NCBI GenBank assembly: GCA_035384565.1
Contig: DAOOIT010000028.1
Coordinates: 9,312-73,311, forward strand
Direction: 5' to 3'
Source: Planctomycetota bacterium
GTDB lineage: Bacteria; Planctomycetota; PUPC01; DSUN01
Length of the DNA stretch: 64,000 nt
Shown: positions 42,464-50,186 of the stretch, piece by piece
Layout: every line of letters starts with the position of its first letter
How positions within the stretch are numbered: the stretch's first letter is position 1
Notes under the pieces: model-generated
The model's input: the letters and a program-made list of their open reading frames with translations, nothing else
What the model was told of the DNA's origin: nothing
Database searches by the model: none
Position numbers and translations under genes: made by a program

Positions 42464-43120
42464 ATGCTCGACCGCCGACTCGAACGCCAACTGAACTTCC
42501 TCCTCGAAGCCGACAAGCTGAAGGGCGTGGTGCGCCAGACGCTGCTGCCGAGCGCGCGCCGCCAGGAGAACAGCGCCGAGCACTCGTGGCACCTGGCCCT
42601 CATGGCCATCCTCCTCGCCGAGCACGCGCGAGACGCCGGCGTGGACCTGCTGCGCGTGGTCGAGATGGCGCTGGTGCACGATCTGGTGGAGATTGACGCG
42701 GGCGACACGTATATCTACGACGAGGCGGGCCGGCGCGACCAGGCGGCCCGCGAGGCGGCCGCGGCCGACCGCCTCTTCGCCCTCCTGCCGCCCGACCAGG
42801 GGGCCTGGGTCCGCGCGCTGTGGGAGGAGTACGAGGCGGGCGAGTCGGCCGAGGCGCGCTTCCTGGAGGCGCTCGACCGGCTTCAGCCGCTGCTGCTGAA
42901 CTTCCACACCCGGGGCGCGCAGTGGCAGAGGCACGGCGTGACGGTGGACCAGGTGGTCGCCCGCAACCGCGTGATGGAGCGGGGCGCGCCCACGCTCTGG
43001 GCCTATGCCGAGCGCCTGATCCGCGAGGCGGTGGCGAGAGGGTTCCTCTGCGGCGCTCAGTCGAGCCAGGGCAGCTCGCGGCCAATCAGGCGGAAGAACT
43101 CGCCGACCTCGCCGCGGTAG
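42464..43120 (+). CDS. HD-domain nucleotidase-like hydrolase (YfbR/HDDC2 type)
   Basis: 218 aa. The ATG at 42464 follows AAGGGT. FLLEADKLKGVVRQTLLPSA, RRQENSAEHSWHLALMAILL (first His), ALVHDLVEIDAGDTYIYD (HD pair) and EARFLEALDRLQPLLLNF (final Asp) are the signatures of the HD family containing 5'-deoxynucleotidase YfbR and human HDDC2. It would remove phosphate from deoxynucleoside monophosphates. The last 21 codons run past the normal family end and overlap the sulfotransferase gene tail to tail by 64 bases. Confidence 0.85.
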   Translation: MLDRRLERQLNFLLEADKLKGVVRQTLLPSARRQENSAEHSWHLALMAILLAEHARDAGVDLLRVVEMALVHDLVEIDAGDTYIYDEAGRRDQAAREAAAADRLFALLPPDQGAWVRALWEEYEAGESAEARFLEALDRLQPLLLNFHTRGAQWQRHGVTVDQVVARNRVMERGAPTLWAYAERLIREAVARGFLCGAQSSQGSSRPIRRKNSPTSPR

Positions 43121-43830
43121 AAGTCCGCCAGCATCGCCCGGGTCGCGGGGTCCATCGCCGGGTACCGGCCGGCGAATTCGCGCTGGCCGAGCGTGGGCGC
43201 GAAGGTCTCCTCCACGCCCAGGAAGCGGTAGATCGAGCGGATGAAGGCGGCGGGGTCGGCCACCAGGTCGTCGTAGAGGAAGACGCCGAAGTCGGGGAAG
43301 GCCTCGCGCCAGTGCTTCAGCCAGGTGCCGTAGCGGCCGTAGTCCTGGATCCAGCGGCCGTCGTCGCGGAACATGCGCTCGAAGGGCACGACGAGGCGCT
43401 TCTTGCCCACCCGCTCGCGCCGCTCGGCCCACATCCAGTACTGCGACCAGGCGCGGTCCACCGGATTGCGGAAGACGGCGAAGACCTTGATGCCGGGGTA
43501 GGTCTTGCGGATCTCGTCGCGGGCCGAGGGGAAGGGGCGAACCAGGTGCTTCCACCACGATTGGAGCGACCAGCGGGGATAGTGCTCGAGGCGCGGCTCG
43601 TCGCGGCGGGGGCTGATGAAATAGTTGGGCGAGATCTCGCCGGCGAGGCGGGTGCCTTTGCCGGCGAAGAGGGCGTGGTACCAGCCGTAGCCGCGGTGGA
43701 ACTCGTGGGTGAAGAAGGAGATTTCCTTCTTGCCGAGGAGAATCTGGGGGTGCTCGGCCAGGCGCCTGGCCACCCACGTGGTGCCGCTCTTCTGCACGCC
43801 CACGCCGATGAAATCGGGGCCGTCGTTCAA
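43057..43830 (-). CDS. PAPS-dependent sulfotransferase
   Basis: 257 aa starting at TTG 43830 (GAGGAG seven bases upstream). The frame stays open upstream only through a GGATG repeat region. The 5'-phosphosulfate loop is GVGVQKSGTTWVARRLAEHP (residues 9-28). The 3'-phosphate site is IKVFAVFRNPVDRAWSQYWM with the R-x6-S pattern. GEISPNYFISPRRDEP also fits the heparan/glycan sulfotransferase type. It should transfer sulfate from PAPS to a carbohydrate or other hydroxyl. The next gene upstream makes PAPS, so the two form a compact sulfation cassette. Confidence 0.87.
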   Translation of the reverse strand: MNDGPDFIGVGVQKSGTTWVARRLAEHPQILLGKKEISFFTHEFHRGYGWYHALFAGKGTRLAGEISPNYFISPRRDEPRLEHYPRWSLQSWWKHLVRPFPSARDEIRKTYPGIKVFAVFRNPVDRAWSQYWMWAERRERVGKKRLVVPFERMFRDDGRWIQDYGRYGTWLKHWREAFPDFGVFLYDDLVADPAAFIRSIYRFLGVEETFAPTLGQREFAGRYPAMDPATRAMLADFYRGEVGEFFRLIGRELPWLD

Positions 43831-43861
43831 GCCTCCGCTCCTCGGTGCGCCAGATACACAT

Positions 43862-43937
43862 TGGATGGGTGGATGAATGGATGGCTGGAAGAATGCCAGA
43901 AATCCAGGCAATCATCCACTCATCCAACCAGCCATCC
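43862..43937. repeat. Inverted GGATG-type repeat
   Basis: GGATGGGTGGATGAATGGAT (from 43863) with GGCTGG after it is echoed in reverse complement by CATCCACTCATCCAACCAGC (within 43903-43937). Long imperfect stem between the PAPS synthase stop and the sulfotransferase start. Confidence 0.55.
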
Positions 43938-43944
43938 GCCTGAT

Positions 43945-45669
43945 TCACCGGCTCGTGGCGATGTAGCCTTTCCTCTCCAGGTGCAGGATGACGGCCTGGG
44001 CGCCCTCCTCGGGCGTGATGTCGCTGGTGTCGATCGCCAGGTCGGCATCCTGCGGCACCTCGTAGGGGTCGGAGACGCCGGTGAACTCCTTGACGAGGCC
44101 GGCCCGGGCCTTGGCGTAGAGGCCCTTGCGGTCGCGCTGCTCGCAGACCTCCACGGGGGTGGAGACGTGGACGAGGATGAACCCGCCGCCGGCCTCGATG
44201 GCCGCGCGCACGTCCTTGCGCGTGGTGTCGTAGGGGGCGATCGGGGCGCAGATGGCGATGCCGCCGTTCTTCGTGATCTCCGAGGCCACGAAGCCGATGC
44301 GCCGGATGTTGATGTCGCGGTGCTCCTTCGAGAAGCCGAGTTCGCTCGAGAGGTGGGTGCGCACGATGTCGCCGTCGAGCAGCGTGACCGGCCGGCCGCC
44401 GATCTCGAGGAGCTTCACGAGCAGCACGTTGGCGAGGGTGGACTTTCCGGAGCTGGGCAGGCCCGTGAAGAAGACGGTGAAGCCCTGCTTCGAGCGCGGC
44501 GGGTGGGTGCGGCGTAGTTCGGCGATCACCTCGGGGAACGAGAACCAGGCGGGGATGTCGCGCCCGTCCATCAGGCGGTCGCGCAGCTCGGTGCCCGAGA
44601 GGTCCTTCGTGCGCGCGCCGGCCGGCACCTCGTCCTCGGGCAGGTAGCGGTCGAGGTCCTCGACGTAGAGCATGGCCTTGAACGGCACGGGGGTGATGCC
44701 CAGCTCGCGCTCGTGCTTCAGGATCAAATCCTGCGCATCGTAGGGGCCGTAGAAGGGCCGACCAGCCGAGTCCTTGCCCGGCCCGGCGTGGTCGCGGCCG
44801 ACGATGAGGTGGGTGCAGCCGTAGTTCTTGCGGATGATGGCGTGCCAGACGGCCTCGCGGGGGCCGCCCATGCGCATGGCCAGGGGCAGCAGGCTGAGCA
44901 TGGCGGTGTTCTGCGGGTAGTGGCGGAGCGCGGCGCGGTAGCAGCGCACGCGGGTGTAGTGGTCCACGTCGCCCGGCTTGGTCATGCCCACCACGGGGTG
45001 GATGAGCAGGTTGGCCTCGAGCTGGCTGGCGGCGCGGAAGGTGAGCTCGACGTGCGCGCGGTGCAGCGGGTTGCGGGTCTGGAAGGCCACCACCCGGCGC
45101 CAACCGAGGGCCACGAAGCGCTCGCGCAGCTCGGCCGGCGTCTGGCGCAGCGGCACGAAGTCGTAGTGGGCGGGAAGCTGGAGCCCCTCGACCCGCCCGC
45201 CGACGTAGACGGGATTGGACCGCTTGAGCAGGTGCGCCACGGCCGGGTGCTCGGCGTTCGTCGTGCCGTAGACCTGTTGCGCCTCCTGCGGGCGGTCGGG
45301 CGTCCAGATTTCGGAGACGTGCACGGCGGCCAGGGCCACCCCCTCGAGGTCGCGCAGGAAGAGCAACTGGCCCGGCTGGAGCTTGCCCGCCATCTCCTCG
45401 GTGACGTCCAGGGTGATCGGAATGGGCCAGAGGGTGCCGTCGGCCAGGCGCATCGCCGAGCACACGCCCTCGTAGTCCTTCCGGCACAGGAAGCCGTCGA
45501 GCGGCGAGAAGCCGCCGTTGAGCAGCAGCTCGAGGTCGCAGGTCTGCCGGGGCGTGAGGGTCCACGAGGCGGCCTTGACCGCCAGGCCCTTGAGCTCCTT
45601 CGCACGGTCGGGCGTGACCATCAGGTTCATGAGCCTGCCGCCATGCGGGGCGATGAGATGCGAGGGCAT
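43945..45669 (-). CDS. sat/cysC: Bifunctional sulfate adenylyltransferase / adenylylsulfate kinase
   Basis: 574 aa. Residues 1 to about 385 are ATP sulfurylase: LTPRQTCDLELLLNGGFSPL, VVAFQTRNPLHRAHVELTFR (QTRNPLHRAH motif), HLIVGRDHAGPGKDSAGRPF. Residues about 395-574 are APS kinase: FTVFFTGLPSSGKSTLANVL (P-loop at about 403-411), LLDGDIVRTHLSSELGFSKE then HRDINIRRIGFVA, and GLYAKARAGLVKEFTGVSDP. Both active sites look complete, so the protein converts sulfate and two ATP to PAPS. This Sat-CysC order is like the metazoan-reverse (bacterial) fusion. It lies upstream of the sulfotransferase on the same strand. Confidence 0.93.
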   Translation of the reverse strand: MPSHLIAPHGGRLMNLMVTPDRAKELKGLAVKAASWTLTPRQTCDLELLLNGGFSPLDGFLCRKDYEGVCSAMRLADGTLWPIPITLDVTEEMAGKLQPGQLLFLRDLEGVALAAVHVSEIWTPDRPQEAQQVYGTTNAEHPAVAHLLKRSNPVYVGGRVEGLQLPAHYDFVPLRQTPAELRERFVALGWRRVVAFQTRNPLHRAHVELTFRAASQLEANLLIHPVVGMTKPGDVDHYTRVRCYRAALRHYPQNTAMLSLLPLAMRMGGPREAVWHAIIRKNYGCTHLIVGRDHAGPGKDSAGRPFYGPYDAQDLILKHERELGITPVPFKAMLYVEDLDRYLPEDEVPAGARTKDLSGTELRDRLMDGRDIPAWFSFPEVIAELRRTHPPRSKQGFTVFFTGLPSSGKSTLANVLLVKLLEIGGRPVTLLDGDIVRTHLSSELGFSKEHRDINIRRIGFVASEITKNGGIAICAPIAPYDTTRKDVRAAIEAGGGFILVHVSTPVEVCEQRDRKGLYAKARAGLVKEFTGVSDPYEVPQDADLAIDTSDITPEEGAQAVILHLERKGYIATSR

Positions 45670-45980
45670 ACGTTTCCTCCAGAGGGACGGGAGACCGTGG
45701 GTTCGGGGACCGGGCCGACGGGGCGAGCGGGCCAGCGCCAGGCCAGGATTCTACCAGGAAGGCCCGCGGGGCGCAAACCGGGGGAGCCGCGCGGGTGGGA
45801 ACCGGGAGAGCTGGCGACCGTGCGGGAACGGCCCGCCCCTGCCTCGGGCCGACGTTGTGGGCGACGTGTCCCCACGCCGCGGTTCCCGGGATGGGGACGT
45901 CCAGCCCAGAAGGCGCTCTGGCTCCGCCGCGCCGACGCCGGCAGCGCCGCCCGTGTGGGTTCTGAGGCAGTTTCTGGGCC

Positions 45981-46025
45981 CCATACTTGCTCAACTCAGG
46001 GGGGGAGAGAATTGAGCAAGTATGG
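45981..46025. repeat. CATACTTGCTCA palindromic repeat, copy 2
   Basis: CCATACTTGCTCAA (45981-45994) and TTGAGCAAGTATGG (46012-46025), perfect 14-bp arms with a 17-base purine-rich centre. Confidence 0.8.
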
Positions 46026-46060
46026 ACGGAAAGGCCGTAGAGCCGCCCGGATCGCCAAAG

Positions 46061-46110
46061 CGCCATACTTGCTCAACTCTCGGCGGAGGCGGAAGTGAGC
46101 AGGTATGGCG
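46061..46110. repeat. CATACTTGCTCA palindromic repeat, copy 3
   Basis: CGCCATACTTGCTCA (46061-46075) and TGAGCAGGTATGGCG (46096-46110), one mismatch. The centre (ACTCTCGGCGGAGGCGGAAG) is GC- and purine-rich like the other copies. Confidence 0.8.
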
Positions 46111-46195
46111 GCGGGGTGTCTGGTTTCCAAGACAATGCGGGTGACTGGGGGCGCGGGCGGCAGGATCGGGGGGCCGCGCTCGGGGGGGCTGGTTC

Positions 46196-48529
46196 TCACT
46201 GCACGCGCAGCGCGCGCAGCTCGGCCGGGCGAAGGGTGAGCGTGAGCCTGCCGCCCGCCGCCTGGACGGGTTGCCCCGTCGCCGCGTCGGTCACCTGGCC
46301 CTGAGCGGGCAGCGCGACCGCGACGTTCTTCCTCTCGCCGAAGCCGACGTTTACGACGGCCACGTAGGTGCCGGACTTCGGCGTGCGGATGGCGCGCACG
46401 ACGACCTCGGGGTCGCTGGCCGCGTTGGCCACCACCTCGCTGGGCAACGCGGGCAGGGCGAGGAAGGCGGCGTGGAACTCGCGCACGAACTGAGGAAAGC
46501 CGCGGAGGTTGCTGTTGCCGGTGAGCGAGCCGAGGCAAACGGGGTCGCCGTAGGCCACGGCGCGCGCCTCGGCCATCATGCAGTAGGGGCCGGAACGCTC
46601 GACGTCGCAGATGAAGTAGCCGAGGACCTCGTCGTTCCCTGCGTTCATCTCGTTCTCGTTGAGCGAGTAGTGGCGCACGGCGGCGAGGCCCGAGCGCGTG
46701 CGGTAGTCCTCGAACGCCTTGGGCGACGAGACGGTGTAGAGGCGGTTGTAGGTGTAGGTGAGCATCACGCCGTCGGCATCGCGGTAGGTGTGCGGGTCGT
46801 TGGGGGGCGAGGCGTGGGCCATCTCCCACTTGTCCCAGTTCTCGTGGAACGTGGCGAGGCCGCGGGCGTGCATGTTCTGCGAGACGACCTCATCGAGGGC
46901 GTAGGGCTTGACGAACTTGTAGTGCGTCTCGTCGGCGAGGATCTTCTCCCAGGCGGGGAAGTCGTCGGTCACGACCACCTGCATCCACTGCCAGCCGTTG
47001 GGCTTGCCGTGGCCGGTGATCGAGCGGGGCAGCGCGCGGCCCGGCTCGCTGGAGTCGTTGGTGTAGAGCACGAAGGCGTCGGGGCCGAGGGCCGCACGCA
47101 GGTGGTCGCGGAGCGCCTCGAAGAACTGCCGCCGCTTGCCGAACCACCATTGGTAGTATTTGTCCCGCAGCGCCTTGTCGTTCTGGAGGTGCGAGCGCGA
47201 GATGCGGGTGCCGTCGTTGGCCTCCTTCGAGAAGAGGCGCAGGTTGGCCTCGTTGAAGCTGATGGGCATGGCGGTGGGCCGCTGGCGGAACCAGGCGCCG
47301 ACGAACTTCGCCTTGTCCCTGTACTTCGTGATCGTGAGGTCGAGGATCTTCTTCGCGTCGGCGACGGTGTCGGGGTCGGTGATGTCGGCGTTCTTGCCTT
47401 CGCACCAGGAGATGTGCGTGTAAGTATCGCCGCCGTCGAGGCGCTTGCAGCGGCTCTGGGAGCCGAGGGCGAGCTTCTTGTCGCCGCCGATGCTGCCGCG
47501 GTACTCGTAGTAGGGCAGCACGGTGAGGCCGTGCTTCGCTGCCCGCTCCACAATCGCCGCCCACAGCCCGGGGGTGGAGGACTGGTAGACCCAGGCGTTG
47601 CCGCCCCCTTCGGCGGAGTCCCACCCCTGGTTGTGGCCGAACTCGAGCAGGTCCTTGGCGTAGGTGTTGATGCCGAGGAAGGCCATCGCCTTCATCTTGT
47701 ACTCGTGCCAGGCCGCGATGTCCTTCACGCCGCGGAGGGTCTCGTCCTGCTCCTCGGGCTTGTGGCCGAAGGCCACGACGCCGTCGGCCATCTCCTCGCG
47801 CGAGAAGACGTGGCGGCGCGGCAGGCCGTCGGGCGGGAAGTGGAGTTTCACGGCCAGCGCGGCGGGGTCGGCGATCTCGAAGAGGCGGAGCTTCGACACG
47901 GCGGCCCCCGCGCTGCGCGGGTCCTGGAAGGCGGGCGGCTGTGCGATGGCGACCCAGAAGCCGTCGGCCGGCACAAGCGGCCGCGCGCCCAGGCCGCGCG
48001 GGCGCTTGATCTCGGGGAACCGGTCGTGGAGGTAGAAGAGCTGGCTCCATCGCTCGAGCTTGCCCGAGAGCGGGTAGTTGAGCGACTCGGGGTTGTTGGG
48101 CACGTACTTGCCCTTCAGCACGTCGCCGATGGCCGTGCCCGAGGCGAAGCCGAGCGCGGTCTCGCAGCCCCAGTTGCACACGTACATCGCGCGCGGCTGG
48201 TCCTCGGGGTATTGGAGGCTCAGCACGTAGCAGCCGCCGGCCTTCAGCCCCTTGCCCTCGCCGATGCGATAGGCGAAGTACTTCGGCTCCTGGCCCGTGT
48301 TGGGCAGAAGGCGGCAGGGGGTGCCGAGGAGCTTTTCGACCCGACTGACCCCGGCGGGGAACTCCATGAAGAGGATGTCCTTATTCGGCGCCGAGCAGTC
48401 AATCTCCTGGACGAGTCGTAGCCGGCCGAACGGCGGCCCGGCGTCGGCGAGGGGCATCTCCTCGCCCCGCCCGTGAGAGGCCAGGATGCTCAGGACGACG
48501 GACGACCACAGCAGGGTGCGATGGGGCAC
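46196..48529 (-). CDS. Exported putative glycosidase-like TIM-barrel protein
   Basis: 777 aa from a GTG preceded by GGAAGGAAA; signal peptide VPHRTLLWSSVVLSILASHG. Residues 40-250 are beta-rich (YVLSLQYPEDQPRAMYVCNW). A barrel-like centre follows: FLGINTYAKDLLEFG, LTVLPYYEYRGSIGG, DITDPDTVADAKKILDLTIT, FVGAWFRQRPTAMPISFNEA, LGPDAFVLYTNDSSEPG. The C-terminal part has an all-beta domain (VVNVGFGERKNVAVALPAQG). The order resembles glycoside hydrolase-like proteins (GHL families), but no catalytic acids are certain. Probably acts on extracellular glycans. Confidence 0.6.
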   Translation of the reverse strand: MPHRTLLWSSVVLSILASHGRGEEMPLADAGPPFGRLRLVQEIDCSAPNKDILFMEFPAGVSRVEKLLGTPCRLLPNTGQEPKYFAYRIGEGKGLKAGGCYVLSLQYPEDQPRAMYVCNWGCETALGFASGTAIGDVLKGKYVPNNPESLNYPLSGKLERWSQLFYLHDRFPEIKRPRGLGARPLVPADGFWVAIAQPPAFQDPRSAGAAVSKLRLFEIADPAALAVKLHFPPDGLPRRHVFSREEMADGVVAFGHKPEEQDETLRGVKDIAAWHEYKMKAMAFLGINTYAKDLLEFGHNQGWDSAEGGGNAWVYQSSTPGLWAAIVERAAKHGLTVLPYYEYRGSIGGDKKLALGSQSRCKRLDGGDTYTHISWCEGKNADITDPDTVADAKKILDLTITKYRDKAKFVGAWFRQRPTAMPISFNEANLRLFSKEANDGTRISRSHLQNDKALRDKYYQWWFGKRRQFFEALRDHLRAALGPDAFVLYTNDSSEPGRALPRSITGHGKPNGWQWMQVVVTDDFPAWEKILADETHYKFVKPYALDEVVSQNMHARGLATFHENWDKWEMAHASPPNDPHTYRDADGVMLTYTYNRLYTVSSPKAFEDYRTRSGLAAVRHYSLNENEMNAGNDEVLGYFICDVERSGPYCMMAEARAVAYGDPVCLGSLTGNSNLRGFPQFVREFHAAFLALPALPSEVVANAASDPEVVVRAIRTPKSGTYVAVVNVGFGERKNVAVALPAQGQVTDAATGQPVQAAGGRLTLTLRPAELRALRVQ

Positions 48530-49144
48530 TCGCGTTTCCTTCCGGCAGGACTGGGTTGTTGAGACAGCGGCCGACGCCCCCTCCCGGCCGTCCACAGCAT
48601 AGCCGAAACGCGGGTCTGGCGCAACCAGGAGGCGGCGGAGGAGGATGGCCCCTGATTCTGGCAGCCAGTGGCCTTTCCTCGGCTCCGACCCTTCCCCTGC
48701 CCCCTCCCTGAAAGGCTTACCCTTGCCCGCATGTTCTCGAGGGCCTGCCTTAGCCCCCGAAGGGGGCGTTTGGGCGTAGCCCAGGGCGACCGCGTTCGCG
48801 GGCTACTGGCACGCAAGATGTGGGCGAAGATGGGCACTGAAAGGGAGGGGAGAGAGGGTGGACCCCCCAGAGAAGGGCATTGCCAGCATTGGGGGCCATA
48901 CTCGCGGCGGAAGCAGGGGCGCTAGCCCGCATTTCTCACCAGCCCCGCAGGAGCCGCGCAGGAAACCTTGTCATTCCGAGCGAAGCGGAGCGAAGTCGAG
49001 GAACCTCTCAAGGGGACAGACCGACATCACAGGGCACACTCCGTTGTCGGCGGCCGCTCCTCCGAAAGGTGCTTCGACAGGCTCAGCATGACAAGAAGGG
49101 GGCGTTCCGCACTCCCAGGCCGGCGGGCCGGTGAGAGATGCGGG
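48530..49144. other. Gene-free spacer with repeats and a composite mobile element
   Basis: No gene. It holds a GCCCCC-GAA-GGGGGC hairpin followed by GTTT (48753-48770, possible terminator), a GTAGCCC/GGGCTAC hairpin (48776-48806, similar to GTAGCCCGCGAAC at 33236-33248), and the composite element 48922-49148. Confidence 0.55.
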
Positions 49145-49148
49145 CTAG
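48922..49148. mobile_element. Composite CTAG-bounded MITE-like element
   Basis: The outer inverted repeats are CTAGCCCGCATTTCTCACC (48922-48940) and GGTGAGAGATGCGGGCTAG (49130-49148), 23-bp arms with two mismatches when extended inward. A second inverted-repeat element with GTCATTCCGAGC ends is nested at 48970-49092. The right CTAG supplies the stop codon (TAG, minus strand 49147-49145) of the amidohydrolase gene. No transposase. Confidence 0.75.
48970..49092. repeat. Nested GTCATTCCGAGC inverted-repeat element
   Basis: GTCATTCCGAGC (48970-48981) and GCTCAGCATGAC (49081-49092). Same family as 4385-4539. Confidence 0.7.
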
Positions 49149-49990
49149 ATGCCCACGAGGCGTTCGGCCGTGCCGCCCATGATGGCGGCGCGCACCTCTT
49201 TCGGCACCTTCAACTCGTCGAGGAGCAGGCCGATGGCCCGGATGCCGGCCGCCAGGCGCTTCGTGCCCGAGAGGTGGGTGAAGAAGTCAGTGCCGAAGAG
49301 CAGCTTGCGGTAGTCGGTGAACGGCCAGCAGTCGCGCAGGATTCGGGCGTAGGCCTTCACCCGCGCCTTCGTGTCCGCGCACGAGGGGGTGGTGAGGTCG
49401 GCGTAGACGTTGGGGTGGTGGACAAGGAGCGCCGCGGCCTCGTCGCGGCGGCCGAGGCTGAGGAAGTGGGCCATGATGAGGTTGAGGCCGGGAAAGGCGC
49501 GCGCGATGGCATCCAGACACATCGGGCGCATGCGGTCGCTTGAGATGTCCAGCCGCGGCCAGTCGAGCCTGGCCATTTCCGCCCAGCCGTGCTGCGCCCC
49601 CCAAACATCCATCCGGGCCAGGACGCCTGTGTGGAAGAGGATGGGCATGCCCAGCTTCTCGGCTTGCGCGTAGATGGGGTAGAAGCTCTTGTCGTCGTAG
49701 CTTCGCTTGGGGGCGATGACCTTGAGGGCGCGGAAGCCCTGCGCGTGCAACTGGCGGACCGTGGCCGGCCCGTCGCCGCGCCCGAGGGCCACGTAGCCGA
49801 AGCCGACCACCACGTCGGGATGCCGCTCGATGGCGGCGGCCACGGCGTCGTTGCCGGGCTGGTGAAACATCGCTCCGCACGACGAGATGCCGAGGCGGCA
49901 GCCCAGGCGGCGGGCCTCGGCCGCCACACGGTCAATGTCGGTACCCAGGTCCATGTGCACGTGCACGTCGAAGCAGCGGAAGCGCGCCAC
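49145..49990 (-). CDS. Amidohydrolase-family metal-dependent hydrolase
   Basis: 281 aa from a GTG (GGAG eight bases upstream). ARFRCFDVHVHMDLGTDID carries the H-x-H metal site. GFRALKVIAPKRSYDD, MPILFHTGVLARMDVWG (His) and YRKLLFGTDFFTHLSGTKRL (C-terminal Asp region) follow the amidohydrolase_2 TIM-barrel pattern seen in decarboxylase-like hydrolases. The C terminus ends GGTAERLVGI at a TAG made by the CTAG of the adjacent element. GGTAERL near the end is usual for the family, so little or nothing has been lost. No signal peptide. Substrate unknown. Confidence 0.85.
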   Translation of the reverse strand: MARFRCFDVHVHMDLGTDIDRVAAEARRLGCRLGISSCGAMFHQPGNDAVAAAIERHPDVVVGFGYVALGRGDGPATVRQLHAQGFRALKVIAPKRSYDDKSFYPIYAQAEKLGMPILFHTGVLARMDVWGAQHGWAEMARLDWPRLDISSDRMRPMCLDAIARAFPGLNLIMAHFLSLGRRDEAAALLVHHPNVYADLTTPSCADTKARVKAYARILRDCWPFTDYRKLLFGTDFFTHLSGTKRLAAGIRAIGLLLDELKVPKEVRAAIMGGTAERLVGI

Positions 49991-50186
49991 GGGGGTGTCT
50001 CCTGTGCTCGGGGCCGAGAACGCGGCTCTCGGCAGAGCCTACCATGTGAGCCGCCGGCTCGCAATCGCGTGTCGCCGCTCGCCGCGGCCAAGGGGGGTTG
50101 CCGCGTCGGTTGCACTCCCTGGCCTCTTGTAGCATAATCGTCGGTGTGCTGAGTCGCCCGATTCCACGCGCGGAGAACGGTCCTCA

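Larger units (their letters stand above)
45670..46195. other. Gene-free spacer with two palindromic repeats
   Basis: No gene supported. Two copies of the CATACTTGCTCA palindrome lie 35 bases apart (45981-46025 and 46061-46110). The rest shows only GC-rich sequence. Confidence 0.55.

Noticed and set aside
43831..43911. Upstream extension of the sulfotransferase (in-frame ATG 43911)
   Set aside because: The extension would translate the GGATG repeat. The TTG at 43830 has a well-placed GAGGAG and gives the expected N terminus just before the PAPS-binding loop.
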